Notes: generated from the sequence alone by a model not told the origin. 64,000 nucleotides of DNA from Psychrobacter sp. JCM 18901 (GCF_000586435.1 NZ_BAWH01000004.1:1-64000); one strand, 5' to 3'. Positions 30,128 through 40,918 are shown, counted from the stretch's first letter. Numbers and translations: made by a program.

Positions 30128-30745
30128 TAAAGCACGGAGCTAGAGTATTCGCTATAGGGATGTGGTGACCGAAGTAATGACCCAAAAAAATCATAGATAG
30201 CCGTATTCGCCCATGGTTTACCTACACAGATAAGGCAAGTTTGTTTTAATCATTTTAAGTTAGATATTGGCAATATGTACCCATGACAAACATTATAAGA
30301 GTAGACCGATGAGATAAACAATAGCATCCGTGTTACTCAGATATTGGCAGATCTGACTGTATGAATGTGCTACTAGTAGCGAGTACGTTGCCAAAGAATG
30401 ATACTGAAGATGATTAAATATAGATATGTCTGTCGAACTGAATATTATAGAAATATAACAAGTTAAGATAGAGTAAGCGAATGATTTAACATTATATTAT
30501 TGACCATAAGTTAAAACCCAGCTATTGATTTTATAAATCGTATGAGTAGTTGATTTGTTACATTTGCGACCAGATACAGAGATATGGTTATCATAGACGG
30601 GTGAGTGTTAATTAAAGCCCGCAATAATGATATAATAGGCGGTTTTTAGGGTCTTCCTTTTTAGCGCTGTCGTCAAAAACTGTCTTTTAAAAATAATAAG
30701 ATAGCGTAAGGGGCAACTGAGCGTCATGTTTATGGTCTATCGATA
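30128..30745. other. Divergent intergenic region upstream of hemA
   Basis: About 620 bp without a convincing ORF or RNA gene. A TATAAT at 30631-30636 with a weak -35 about 17 bp upstream is a plausible hemA promoter, leaving a leader of about 105 nt. No riboswitch or terminator is recognised. Confidence 0.4.
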
Positions 30746-32143
30746 ATGAGATTAGTGGTCATTGGGGTCAATCACAAAACTGCACCAGTCGCTCTGCGAG
30801 AGCGCTTGGCGCTTGTGGGTGACGATGTAAATGTCGCGCTCAAACAAATAGAAGCCTTTACTGATGGTAGCGTGATCGTCTCTACTTGTAACCGCACCGA
30901 AATCTATGCGCTAGTGCCGCACATTTCAACGTCGCAGCCCGCTAATAGCCAATTATCTGATGTGCAGGATATCAAAGCTGCTGGCCAATCATCATCCAAT
31001 AATACTTTTAGTAGTAGCATGAATATCTCGTCTGCTGCGATTAGTGCGCACATTACCAAAATCAAAACGTGGCTGGCTGACTTCAAGCAACTATCACTCG
31101 TTGATATTGATCCTTATCTCTATGTACATCGTGATACTCATGCATTGACTCATTGGTTAAGAGTGGCAGCTGGTCTCGATTCTATGATACTGGGTGAGCC
31201 GCAGATTCTCGGGCAAATCAAAAACTCTGTGCATCTGGCTCAAGACCAAAAAGTACTCAGTAATCAGCTCGGTTGGATCATCGATCAAGTATTCGCTGCC
31301 GCCAAACGAGTGCGTAATGAGACACAGGTTGGCGCACAGGCTGTATCGCTTAGTTTTGCTGCCGCCAAATTAGTCACACAGATATTTGATGATTTACCCA
31401 GCCGTACTCTACTGGTCGTTGCGGCAGGCGAGATGAATCGCTTGGTGGCCACCCATATCGCAGGCCTAGGGGTTGGACGAGTCGTTATCTGTAACCGTAA
31501 CCCCGAACGCGCCGAAGCATTAGCGGCTGAGCTACGTGGCCCTAATCGCCGCGTAGACGTTAGACCCTTACAAGAATTGCCGCAAGTATTGGCGGAAGCT
31601 GATATCGTTAGCAGTTGCAGTGGTAGTATGGATTTGTTGATTGATAAGACAATGACCATACAAGCGCTCAAGCGTCGCCGTTATCAGCCGATGCTTATGA
31701 TAGATTTGGCCGTACCGCGCGATATTGATTCTACCATTAGCCGTATTGATGACGTTTATCTGTACTCTGTCGATGATTTGCAGCATGTCATTGCAGGTAA
31801 TATCGAACAGCGTCGCCAAGCCGCAGTGGATGCTGAGCTGCTAGTGAGTCAATTGGTGGTTGAAATAGATCGCCGCTTTCAGGTTCGCCAAGTCGGCAAA
31901 GACATTCAGCAGTACCGCGCGTGTACTCAAGGTCAGGTGGATAAGCTGCTGCATGAGTCTATTGCTAAGCTGCAACAAGACGATGTCAGTCCAGAAGATA
32001 TCATCACTGAGCTGTCACGACGTCTGACTCAAACACTGACCCATGCACCATCGAAACTGATGCGTAAAGCTGCCCGCGAAGGCGATAGTGAGTTGCTAGA
32101 CTTCGTGGTGTCAGGACTACAAGATGCTCATCGAGGGCATTGA
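30746..32143 (+). CDS. hemA: Glutamyl-tRNA reductase
   Basis: Reduces glutamyl-tRNA to glutamate-1-semialdehyde with NADPH, the committed step of tetrapyrrole synthesis; HemL acts next. The start MRLVVIGVNHKTAPVALRER, the nucleophile Cys48 in STCNRTEIY, GEPQILGQIK, AAGEMNRLVATH in the NADPH domain and DLAVPRDID are all present. The 465 residues exceed the usual 415-430 because of a Ser/Asn/Gln-rich insertion at about residues 60-98, between the catalytic segment and KTWLADF. The gene is intact. No prfA gene follows directly, unlike in E. coli. Confidence 0.95.
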   Translation: MRLVVIGVNHKTAPVALRERLALVGDDVNVALKQIEAFTDGSVIVSTCNRTEIYALVPHISTSQPANSQLSDVQDIKAAGQSSSNNTFSSSMNISSAAISAHITKIKTWLADFKQLSLVDIDPYLYVHRDTHALTHWLRVAAGLDSMILGEPQILGQIKNSVHLAQDQKVLSNQLGWIIDQVFAAAKRVRNETQVGAQAVSLSFAAAKLVTQIFDDLPSRTLLVVAAGEMNRLVATHIAGLGVGRVVICNRNPERAEALAAELRGPNRRVDVRPLQELPQVLAEADIVSSCSGSMDLLIDKTMTIQALKRRRYQPMLMIDLAVPRDIDSTISRIDDVYLYSVDDLQHVIAGNIEQRRQAAVDAELLVSQLVVEIDRRFQVRQVGKDIQQYRACTQGQVDKLLHESIAKLQQDDVSPEDIITELSRRLTQTLTHAPSKLMRKAAREGDSELLDFVVSGLQDAHRGH

Positions 32144-32174
32144 TGTTTTTATCGTGGCTTTATAAATCAAAACT

Positions 32175-32210
32175 TATCAATCAATACCTATCAATCAATA
32201 CCTATCAATA
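32175..32210. repeat. 14-bp tandem repeat, about 2.5 copies
   Basis: The unit TATCAATCAATACC is repeated exactly twice with a partial third copy, in the AT-rich gap after hemA. The rest of the 32144-32515 gap shows nothing recognisable. Confidence 0.7.
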
Positions 32211-32515
32211 AATGCTCAATAGCGCAAGTCATATCGTTGCCTGAGCGTATCGTTGTCAACCTTCAGTATCAGTGCTAATATCAAGCTCTCATGGATGGCT
32301 TAGGTCAAGATATGTGCTGGTGTTTGCTCGTAATATGACTATAAATATATTAACTTCACGTTAGTAGACCTCATCAGTGTTCTTTGTTTTTTGTTTGTTT
32401 AAAGACAATACATCTCTAGACAGCGCAAGACCTCACCATCAAAAATAATAGCATTTGATTATAGTGCTATCTAATCCATGTCGCATATTATCTAACCATA
32501 CACTAGGAGTGTTCA

Positions 32516-33653
32516 ATGCCTGCATTACGTCAAGATATCGATCCAAACGGCTTATTAGAGTATTCAGTGGTTTACACCGATCGTGCGCTGAACCATATGT
32601 CAAAAGCCTTTCAGCAAGTAATGAATGACCTATCTAGTGACCTAAAATCTGTGTATAACGCGGACGCCGTGGTGATCGTTCCTGGTTCTGGTACCTATGG
32701 TATGGAAGCAGTCGCTCGCCAGTTGGCAAATGATGAAGACTGCCTAATCATTCGTAATGGCTGGTTCAGCTATCGTTGGACGCAAATCTTAGAAAAAGGC
32801 AAAATCGCCAAGTCATCTACAGTCCTCACGGCCAATCGTGCTGACGATAGTGAGTCGCCAAAGCCGTTTGCTCCAGTAGATATCGACGTTGCCGTAGCCA
32901 AAATCAAAGAAGAAAAGCCAGCAGTGGTATTTGCGCCGCATGTCGAAACCTCTTCAGGCATCATCTTGTCAGATGACTATATCAAAGCGTTGAGCGAGTC
33001 TGTGCATAGCGTTGGCGGATTGCTAGTCATTGACTGTATTGCTTCAGGTTGCGTATGGCTAGATATGAAAGCATTGGGCATCGATGTACTGATTAGCGCA
33101 CCGCAAAAAGGCTGGAGCAGTACGCCGGGCGCTGGCTTGGTCATGCTAAGCGACGCTGCTGTCAAAAAAAGTGGACAGTACTGAGTCTGATAGCTTTAGT
33201 ATCGACCTAAAGCAATGGTTGAACATCATGCGTGCCTACGAGAATGGCGGTCATGCGTACCATGCGACTATGCCGACAGACAGCTTACGTCAGTTCCGTG
33301 ATGCTGTGAATGAAGCCAAAGCAATCGGTTTTGATAAATTGTGTGACGCGCAGTGGACACTTGGCAAACGTATCCGCGAAGTACTAGAAGCCAAAGGCGT
33401 TGAGAGCGTCGCTGCTGAAGGTTTTAAAGCACCTGGCGTTGTCGTCTCTTATACCGATCGTGATGATATGCATAAAGGTAGCGCGTTCGCTGAAATCGGG
33501 GTACAAATCGCGGCTGGCGTACCATTGAAAGTGGGCGAGCCTGATAATTTCAAAACTTTCCGTTTGGGTCTATTTGGCTTGGATAAATTGACTGATATCG
33601 ATGGCACAGTAGCGCGTTTTGAGACGGCACTTGATAAAGTGTTGGGTCAGTAA
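32516..33653 (+). CDS. Class V aminotransferase (alanine/serine--glyoxylate type), frame broken at 33164-33170
   Basis: A PLP-dependent fold-type I class V aminotransferase of about 379 residues after correction. It has VIVPGSGTYGMEAVARQL near residue 55, FAPHVETSSGI, LLVIDCIASG (Asp that contacts the PLP ring nitrogen) and the PLP lysine in SAPQKGWSS. The frame is lost in a coding A7 run; with A6 it reads AVKKVDSTESDSF. The C-terminal half has the expected small domain with KAPGVVVSYTDRDDM. Relatives act on alanine, serine or glyoxylate, and the exact substrate cannot be fixed. GGAG precedes the ATG. A terminator follows at 33760. Confidence 0.85.
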
Positions 33654-33759
33654 AGATACCAAGTAAGATGGCTGATAAAGATAGTAATGTGATAGCTTAT
33701 TAAGTCTTTTTCATTGCCCTTTTTAAAGCCTTTGCAGGGCAGTCTTTACAGTTATAGAA

Positions 33760-33800
33760 AATACTGAACCATTAGTGTCATGCTAGGTTCAGTATTTTTT
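33760..33800 (+). terminator. Rho-independent terminator
   Basis: The stem AATACTGAACC with GGTTCAGTATT is followed by T7, about 110 nt after the aminotransferase gene. Confidence 0.85.
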
Positions 33801-33888
33801 TACCTTTTTATTATATTTTATAATATAATGTATTTTTATAAATTAATACTCAAGTACGTATTTAATAAATTTAATTAGGTAGTCCGTT

Positions 33889-34327
33889 ATGAGCATACAA
33901 ATAGACTGGCAAGCATTTACGTCGATCTCCTTAGTTGGGGGTCTGATGCTAGGCGTAGCGACGGTTATCTTACTGCTAGGTATCGGTCGTATAGCAGGTA
34001 TCAGTGGTATTTTTTTCAAGCCTACTAAAGCCCAAGCGTGTAGAGATGTGGCAGGTGCTGTTTATACTGGGTCTGGTCATCTCACCACTGCTATATCAGT
34101 TGGCAAGACCGCTACCTGAGGTAGCTATCAGTACTTCCGTGCCATTATTGATTGGTGCAGGGTTATTGGTCGGCTTCGGCACGCGTTTAGGTTCAGGATG
34201 CACGAGTGGGCATGGTATCTGTGGTAACGCACGGCTGTCTCCACGGTCATTGGCAGCGACTGTCACCTTTATGCTGTTTGGGATTGTGACCGTTTATATC
34301 GGTCGTCACGTACTAGGCCTACTATAG
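33889..34327 (+). CDS. YeeE/YedE family transporter subunit (first half), frame broken at 34010-34016
   Basis: A half-size YeeE/YedE membrane protein of about 145 residues. Hydrophobic segments are GGLMLGVATVILLLGIG, VLFILGLVISPLLY, VPLLIGAGLLVGFG and LAATVTFMLFGIVTVYIG. The family signature GFGTRLGSGCTSGHGICGNARLS, with the conserved cysteines implicated in thiosulfate or sulfur passage in TsuA, is intact. A T7 run breaks the frame; with T6 it reads SGIFSSLLKPKRVEMW. The partner half begins 97 nt downstream. Likely imports a reduced sulfur species; no sulfurtransferase or metallo-beta-lactamase gene is adjacent. Confidence 0.85.
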
Positions 34328-34424
34328 CGAACTCATGCAGATTGCCAGATGAAGACTGATAGTCGGGCTAACGCGTAAACGACATACGATGGTTAATAAA
34401 AGATAACAATAGCGAGATACGACG

Positions 34425-34845
34425 ATGCTAAAAAATATAATCGGATTGCTAGCAGGACTGCTGTTTGGACTGGGACTACTGGTGTCAGGTATGACCGATC
34501 CTGTAAAGGTACAAGGGTTTTTGGACGTATTTGGTGCATGGGATATCTCCCTTGCTCTTGTGATGGGCGGTGGTCTGATTGTCGCTTTCTTCGGTGTACG
34601 ATTAGCAAAGCGTCAACAAAGCAGCTGGATTGGTACACCGATTGATATGCCAAGCAAAACTGTCATTAATAAAAAAATTACTTATCGGTGCGATGTTGTT
34701 CGGTATCGGCTGGGGGCTAGTTGGTATCTGCCCAGGACCTGGAATTGTATTGCTCGGTACTGGTCAATGGCAAGCCTATGTGTTTATTCCTGCCATGATT
34801 ATAGGAATGCTGGTTTATCAATGGCTTGAGCCTAAGCTTGGTTAA
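34425..34845 (+). CDS. YeeE/YedE family transporter subunit (second half, DUF6691-like), frame broken at 34671-34677
   Basis: The partner of the preceding gene, about 140 residues. It begins with IIGLLAGLLFGLGLLVSGMTDPVKVQGFLD, then ISLALVMGGGLIVAFFGVRL, and after the break LLIGAMLFGIGWGLVGICPGPGIVLLG carrying the second conserved cysteine motif. The break lies in a coding A7 run; with A6 the sequence runs VINKKLLIGAM. The two genes form an operon and together equal one full-length YeeE/YedE transporter of the inner membrane. Confidence 0.85.
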
Positions 34846-34985
34846 CATAATTAGTTCTCTATAAATATAGTCAGAGAACTACTAAGCGGCTACGGCGTTA
34901 TCCTCCCTAGACGTACTATTTGTACAATCTGCAGTCGGCTGCCTTGTACCCGCTTTAGACTTCTTTGACTATAGGCTAGCACTCG

Positions 34986-35022
34986 AAAAAAGGTCAGTCA
35001 CTTATACGTGATTGACCTTTTT
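34986..35022. terminator. Bidirectional terminator
   Basis: The stem AAAAAGGTCA-TCAC with GTGA-TGACCTTTTT lies between the convergent YeeE/YedE pair and the acyl-CoA synthetase. Confidence 0.85.
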
Positions 35023-35063
35023 AATGGGTGTTGATTGATGATATGACTTAATAAATCACCGTT

Positions 35064-36728
35064 CTATTTCGCACTAGCGGTGACTTTTGGCGTTTCGTGT
35101 GCCAACGATTTAGCCGCTTGGCGTAGCTCAAATTTTTGCACTTTACCGGTACTGGTCTTCGGTATTTCTGCAAAGACAATATATTTCGGCACTTTAAAAC
35201 CTGCTAGGTGCTGACTACAATGTTCCATCACCGTATCACGTTGCAGAGTACTACCGGCGTGAATTTCGATAAAGGCGACAGGTACTTCGCCCCATTTGTC
35301 ATGCGGCGCGGCGACCACAGCACAGCTTTCAATCGCAGGTAATTTATACAAGACGTTTTCTACCTCGATACTAGAGATGTTCTCACCACCTGAGATGATG
35401 ATATCTTTGAGTCGATCCATAATTTTGATATAGCCATCAGGATATTTGACGCCCAAATCGCCTGTACGGAACCAGCCATCAGCGAATGCCTCTTCGGTAG
35501 CCTTGCGGCTTTTTAGATAGCCTTTCATCACCATATTGCCACGTAGCGCCAGCTCGCCCATCTCTTCCCCGTCAGCGGCGACTGGTTCAGTCGTACCTTG
35601 CTTAAATACTTCAAACCCTGCCATCAAGTGTGACGTTACGCCTTGACGTGATTTCTTTTGGGCACGGGTAGCTACATCAAGCTCATTCCATTCTTCCTGC
35701 TCAGCGCAGACCGTCACTGGCCCATATACTTCAGTGAGACCGTAGACATGAGAGATATGAAAACCCATTGCTTCCATTGCAGCCAGCATGGTTTCAGACG
35801 GCGGTGCACCCGCGACCCAACCTTTGACCGTATGGGTGATAGCGTCTTTATACTCTAGTTTGCCGCCAGCAATCATATTGTGCACGACTGGCGCAGAGCA
35901 ATAATGGCTAACTTGATGCTTGGCAATCAGCTGCAATATCAAATCAGCATCAATTTTTCTCAAGCATACATTGACCCCAGCACGTTCAGCGATGGTCCAC
36001 GGAAAGCACCAGCCGTTACAGTGAAACAGCGGCAGCGTCCACAGATACATCGGGTGCTTGGGCATGTCCCAATCTAAAATATTAGAGATAGCATTGAGAG
36101 TTGCACCACGATGATGATAGACCACGCCTTTAGGCTTGCCTGTCGTCCCAGAGGTATAATTTAGCGCAATGGCATCCCATTCATCTTTCGGCATCTCCCA
36201 GTTATTCAGGCTGTCTGAACTGGCTACTAATGCTTCATAGCTCATGTGCCCAAAGCGCTCGACATCGACAGCCTTGTCCGTTGAGTGAATGACGATTAAG
36301 TCTGGAAAAGTCTCATTGATGATATCGGCATAGTCAGCAAACTCGCTGTCTAAGATGAGAACCTTCGCTTCGGAATGCTGCAAACAAAAGGTCAGCGCAT
36401 TGATATCGAGACGGGTATTCAACGTACAGAGCACGCCGCCAGACATCGGGATGCCAAAGGCGCATTCGATCATCGCTGGGGTGTTCGGTAGCATGACCGC
36501 GACCGTGTCGTTTTTATCCACGCCCAGTTTGCGCAGACCATCAGCCAGTTGACGACAGCGAGTATAGGTCTGTTGCCATGTCTGAGTGAGGTTATTGTGT
36601 TCTAGATCGTCATAAATGATGGCAGTCTTATCAGGATAAACTTGCGCGCTGCGAATGATAAAATCAATAGGTGTAAGTGGTTGATGGTTGGCGGCATTTT
36701 TGCCAAGACCTGTATGGAAATCTGTCAT
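35064..36728 (-). CDS. Acyl-CoA synthetase (AMP-forming, medium/long-chain type)
   Basis: A 554-residue ANL-superfamily ligase, intact. The AMP-binding P-loop reads [18 protein letters not shown], followed by FHCNGWCFPW, VYGLTEVYGPVTVC, the adenylate motif WFRTGDLGVKYPDG, DRLKDIIISGGENISS and the C-terminal catalytic lysine in PKTSTGKVQKFELR. The CNGWCFPW pattern resembles the AlkK/medium-chain group more than FadD. It is transcribed alone on the minus strand, with a roughly 400-bp gap before fadH, which is divergent. Probably works with fatty-acid degradation. Confidence 0.9.
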   Translation of the reverse strand: MTDFHTGLGKNAANHQPLTPIDFIIRSAQVYPDKTAIIYDDLEHNNLTQTWQQTYTRCRQLADGLRKLGVDKNDTVAVMLPNTPAMIECAFGIPMSGGVLCTLNTRLDINALTFCLQHSEAKVLILDSEFADYADIINETFPDLIVIHSTDKAVDVERFGHMSYEALVASSDSLNNWEMPKDEWDAIALNYTSGTTGKPKGVVYHHRGATLNAISNILDWDMPKHPMYLWTLPLFHCNGWCFPWTIAERAGVNVCLRKIDADLILQLIAKHQVSHYCSAPVVHNMIAGGKLEYKDAITHTVKGWVAGAPPSETMLAAMEAMGFHISHVYGLTEVYGPVTVCAEQEEWNELDVATRAQKKSRQGVTSHLMAGFEVFKQGTTEPVAADGEEMGELALRGNMVMKGYLKSRKATEEAFADGWFRTGDLGVKYPDGYIKIMDRLKDIIISGGENISSIEVENVLYKLPAIESCAVVAAPHDKWGEVPVAFIEIHAGSTLQRDTVMEHCSQHLAGFKVPKYIVFAEIPKTSTGKVQKFELRQAAKSLAHETPKVTASAK

Positions 36729-37131
36729 AATGATAGTCCTTTATCGTATTTCTATAATGCGTCAGTACGTTAACGTCAGTATATTATTTAGTACAGTAAT
36801 CTAGCATAGAAGCTATAGGTATAAGTCGATATTTATCGATTTATATCTTAGTCTAATTTTTAGGTGACATTAAGCTAACGGTATATAATCTACCTCAAAA
36901 TTTGGCTGAGTTTTGTGGTGTTTGCTTAACCATATGCTACAGTGCAGCCTGTTACACCGTCCCGCTCGTTATAGCAATTAATATAGTGCTCACTCATCAG
37001 TCGCTTGTCTGCATAGCTGACAATAATCGCGGTGTGTTACGATATCGATGATGCTAAACCTCTTAGCTCCACTAATTCTAAAAAGCCGTTTTTAAGAAGT
37101 AGCCTCATAAACTATTCATAAGGAAAATGAT
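36729..37131. other. Divergent promoter region between acyl-CoA synthetase and fadH
   Basis: About 400 bp without a gene. It must hold promoters in both directions. Several short palindromic stretches (such as TCGATATTTATCGA near 36827) are seen, but none is a recognisable operator. Confidence 0.4.
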
Positions 37132-39269
37132 ATGTCTGCCAGCCATAGTGCCAATACGATCCAAACCGCTAGCACCAATGAACACTATCCGCATTTATTT
37201 GAGCCGCTAGATTTGGGCTTTACTACGCTAAAAAAACCGTATGGTTATGGGCTCAATGCATACTGGGCTTGAAGACCGTTTTTATAATTATGGCAAGTTG
37301 GCGGCGTATTTTGCAGAACGTGCAAAGGGCGGCGTGGCAATGATGATTACTGGCGGTATCTCGCCTAACCGCGAAGGTTGGTTGTTGCCTGCTGGCGGAA
37401 CGATGAATACCAAAGCTGACGTTATCAACCACCAGCGCGTTACTCGTGCTGTGCATAAGCATGACAGCAAAATCATCATGCAGATATTGCACAGTGGTCG
37501 CTATGGCTATCATCCTTTTGCCGTATCATCTAGCCCAATCAAGTCACCAATCTCACCGTTTAAACCGCGTAAGATGAGTATCAAAAACATCGAGCAGACG
37601 GTAAAAGACTATGCTCGCTCAGCCAAACTTGCCAAGCAAGCAGGCTATGATGGTGTCGAAATCATGGGCTCTGAAGGTTATTTGCTCAACCAGTTTTTAT
37701 CAAGCCATGTGAATAAGCGTAAAGACATCTACGGTGGTGATATTCATGGTCGTATGAAGTTCGTTGTCGACGTGGTCAAAGCCGTACGCGAGGCGACTGG
37801 CGAAGACTTTATTATTCTATTCCGTTTATCAGTGATTGATTTGGTCAAAGACGGTAACGTCATGGATGAAGTCATCACCGTGGCTAAGGCGCTAGAAGAA
37901 GCGGGCGTGACCATCATGAATACCGGTATCGGCTGGCATGAAGCGCGTGTTCCGACTATCGTGACTAGCGTGCCACGAGCCGCTTTCGTTGATTTCACCG
38001 CGGAAATTAAAAAGCACATTAGTATCCCGATGATGGCAGCCAATCGTATCAACATGCCAGAAACAGCAGAAGAAATCGTTGCGACTGGTCAAGCTGACAT
38101 GATTCAAATGGCGCGTCCATTCTTGGCTGATGCGCATTGGGTCAATAAAGCCAAAAACGGTCAGACAGATCGCATTAACACCTGTATTGCTTGTAACCAA
38201 GCCTGCCTCGACCATACGTTCGAAAACAAACGCTCGACTTGTTTGGTCAATCCGCAAGCCTGTTATGAGACTGAATTGGTCTATAAGAAAACCAAAAAGC
38301 CGAAAAAAAGTCGCCGTCATCGGTGGCGGTGTTGCTGGTATGTCAGCCGCTCATGTGGCAGCCTTACGTGGTCATGACGTAACTCTGTTTGAAGCAAAAG
38401 ACGTGCTAGGCGGACAGTTTAACTACGCCAAAGTCATCCCTGGTAAAGAAGAGTTCTTTGAGACTATTCGCTACTATATCAATGAGCTTGAGCATCTAGG
38501 TGTTGAGATTAAACTGAACACCAAAGTTGATAAGGACATGCTTGAAAAAGCTAAGTTCCATCATGTCATCGTGGCAACGGGTGTCGTACCGAGAAGTCTA
38601 GAAGGGAAGCTCGAAGGGGCTGAGCTGCCACAAGTCATGAGCTATGCTGAGCTGCTGTCTGGCGAAAAAGCAGTGGGCAATACCGTAGCGGTCATCGGTG
38701 CTGGTGGTATTGGCTTTGATGTCAGTGAGTATCTAACAGCCAATCATGGCAAGTCGCTGGATGAAATCGGCCCTGAGGGGCTAAAAGATCCAAGCTATCG
38801 CCCTGAGCCGCAATCAATCAGCGAGTGGCGCGAAGAGTGGGGTGTGACCAACGATACCGACTATCAAAGTGATGGTGGGCTGGTCAGACCAGCAGCGATT
38901 AAACCGATTCGCCAAGTGTATTTGATGCAGCGTAGTAAAGGCCGTCTGGGTAGTGGTCTGAACAAAACCTCAGGCTGGGTACATCGTGCACATATCAAAT
39001 CTCACGGTGTGATCCAAGTCGCAGGCGTGCAATATGACAAAATCACCAACGAAGGTATCTGGGTAACTAACCCACAAGGTCAAAGCCAGTTATTACGTGT
39101 CGATAGCGTCGTTGTCTGTGCGGGTCAAGAGTCAGTCGTTGAGCTGATGCCAAACGTTGGTGATGCACCAGACGCGCAGTATCATCTTATTGGCGGTGCC
39201 AAGCTCGCAGCTGAGCTAGATGCCAAACGTGCGATTCGTGATGGTGCTGAAGTCGCCGCTCAGATCTAA
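37132..39269 (+). CDS. fadH: 2,4-dienoyl-CoA reductase (NADPH), two frame breaks
   Basis: A three-domain enzyme of unsaturated fatty-acid beta-oxidation. The FMN barrel has MVMGSMHTGLED, QILHSGRYGYHP and GSEGYLLNQFLS. The 4Fe-4S segment is CIACNQACLDHTFENK followed by TCLVNP. The C-terminal FAD/NADPH domain has VAVIGGGVAGMSAAHVA and AVIGAGGIGFDVSEYL. Two coding A7 runs (37230-37236 and 38303-38309) break the frame; with A6 they read TLKNRMVMG and KPKKVAVIGGG. Restored length is about 712 residues, slightly longer than the usual 670. AAGGAAA precedes the ATG. Monocistronic, with a terminator. Confidence 0.93.
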
Positions 39270-39293
39270 ACTCTTTAGCATGAATGTTAAATA

Positions 39294-39331
39294 ATGGACG
39301 GCGAGGGGATATCTCTTGCCGTCCTTTTTTA
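39294..39331 (+). terminator. Rho-independent terminator of fadH
   Basis: The stem GGACGGC-AG with CT-GCCGTCC is followed by T6. Confidence 0.8.
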
Positions 39332-39414
39332 TTTAGAATGAAAATTTGACTTATTAAACTATATATTCAGTCCAACTTATATTTATTCTGAGAGAATATA
39401 GAGTTTTTGCTCAC

Positions 39415-40181
39415 TTACTCACGCTCTAATACAATCCCGTCAAAATACCCTCGCATACCACAATGCAGTCTTCTATATTGATCATCCATATCTCTTAATA
39501 GTAATTGAGTCTGGCCTTTATAAGTTGCTGGGTATAAACGCAGCTCAGCAGTTTTATTTGGCTGATCATCGTTGATGACCCAATGATTCTGTGACCATAT
39601 GGCTTTACTCTCTCCTAAATCACAAGTATGAGCATTGGTAAAAATCAAAACGCCCTCGATAATAGAAAGATAAGGTTTATTAGCGACACTATGAATCGAT
39701 ACCGTGTTTTTTGCCTCTCCCGTATCTTCCCAGCGTTGAGTACCTGAATTATATATTGAGATTTGAGAGGTTTGAGAAAACTTACCAAAGGCACTTTTAC
39801 TCGGTAAATCAGAAAGACTTAACTCATCTGAAAAATTCCAAGCCACACCGTAACTGCTTTGCGCTTCGATATACTCTTTATACTCACGTATCAGACATTC
39901 TTCACTTTTACAGGTATTACGCTGAAACGTAAGCCATGTGCGTTGGTTAGCAATGAACCTATCTTTAAAAGCTTTGCTGTCTTCATAGTCAGGAGCAGCA
40001 CTAAAATGCTTTTATATTTCTTCGCCATTGTGTCATCAAGCTTAGAAAGCTCAGAGCTTTCGCAAACGGTTTTTTCTACCCAGCTAGCAGCTTTGTTGCA
40101 ATCAAAACTTGCTGAATTTGCATAAGTGGAAAGTAGGCAAGTGCCTAAAATACCGATCGTAGTGATGCATAACTTTTTCAT
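39415..40181 (-). CDS. Secreted LprI-like (DUF1311) protein, frame broken near 40001
   Basis: A protein of about 255 residues after restoring one base. A signal peptide (MKKLCITTIGILGTCLLS) is followed by the lysozyme-inhibitor LprI-type domain: SFDCNKAASWVEKTVCESSELSKLDDTMAKKYKS, with paired cysteines, then in the other frame APDYEDSKAFKDRFIANQRTWL and a further Cys pair. The last 140 residues are a domain I do not recognise. The domain in LprI-type proteins is associated with inhibition of host or competitor lysozyme, but many members are uncharacterised. Likely periplasmic with disulphides. Confidence 0.7.
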
Positions 40182-40292
40182 ATTACCCTCATTTTTTAGA
40201 GCTTGATTGTATTTTAAGAAAGCTATAACTGTGATATACGTGTCATCATCACTTTCTGTAAAAAACGAATTAGCCTAGTCAGCCTCACTCAC

Positions 40293-40709
40293 CTACCAAC
40301 TGCCAATATTTTCCATCGAAATCCAAGGCTCAATAGGTTCTAAGTCTTCGCCATTTTGTAGCAGCTCAATTGAGATATTATTAGGGTCTTTAACAAAAGC
40401 CATATGGCCATCTCTAGGCGGTCTTAATATCTCGATCCCTGCCTGTATAAAGGTGTCGCACTGTGCGTATATGTTGTCGACTCTAAAGGCAAAGTGCCCA
40501 AAATTATCGCCATTGGTATATTCTCTTTCATCCCAGTTGTGTGTCACCTCAATCTCTGGCGCACCCTCATGCGTTGCTAAAAAAATATAAGCTGAATCTG
40601 CCTGATTCAGAGTCTTTCTTTCTTAGCAGTTGTAAGCCATAAGGTCACAATAGAAAAATAACGTTTCTTCTAGTTTGTTGGTTCTAATCATTGCATGTAA
40701 GTACTTCAT
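40293..40709 (-). CDS. Glyoxalase I / VOC-family lyase, two frame breaks
   Basis: Reconstructed from three frames: [24 protein letters not shown], then [34 protein letters not shown], then the C-terminal 84 residues with [12 protein letters not shown] and [19 protein letters not shown]. His5 of LHAM, a Glu in PEIEVTHNW, the His of GHFAF and the Glu of SIELL correspond to glyoxalase I metal ligands. This supports lactoylglutathione lyase (methylglyoxal detoxification), though other VOC enzymes remain possible. The breaks are a missing G near 40636 and a coding T7 run at 40579-40585. Length is about 138 residues. Confidence 0.78.
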
Positions 40710-40918
40710 GAAAATACCTTAATATTGATTATTCATAAAAAATGGAGTAATGGCAGGGTGGTTTTTATGCATCGTTAATATACAAAATCTCAAATGGCGT
40801 ATGTACGATGTCAATACCGTTAACTATATACAGCGCATTTGTGTCAGTAACTTTTTACCAAGCAGGGCAAGCGGCACACTCTGGGATACTTGCTAGATTA
40901 AATCTGACGTCGCAAAAT

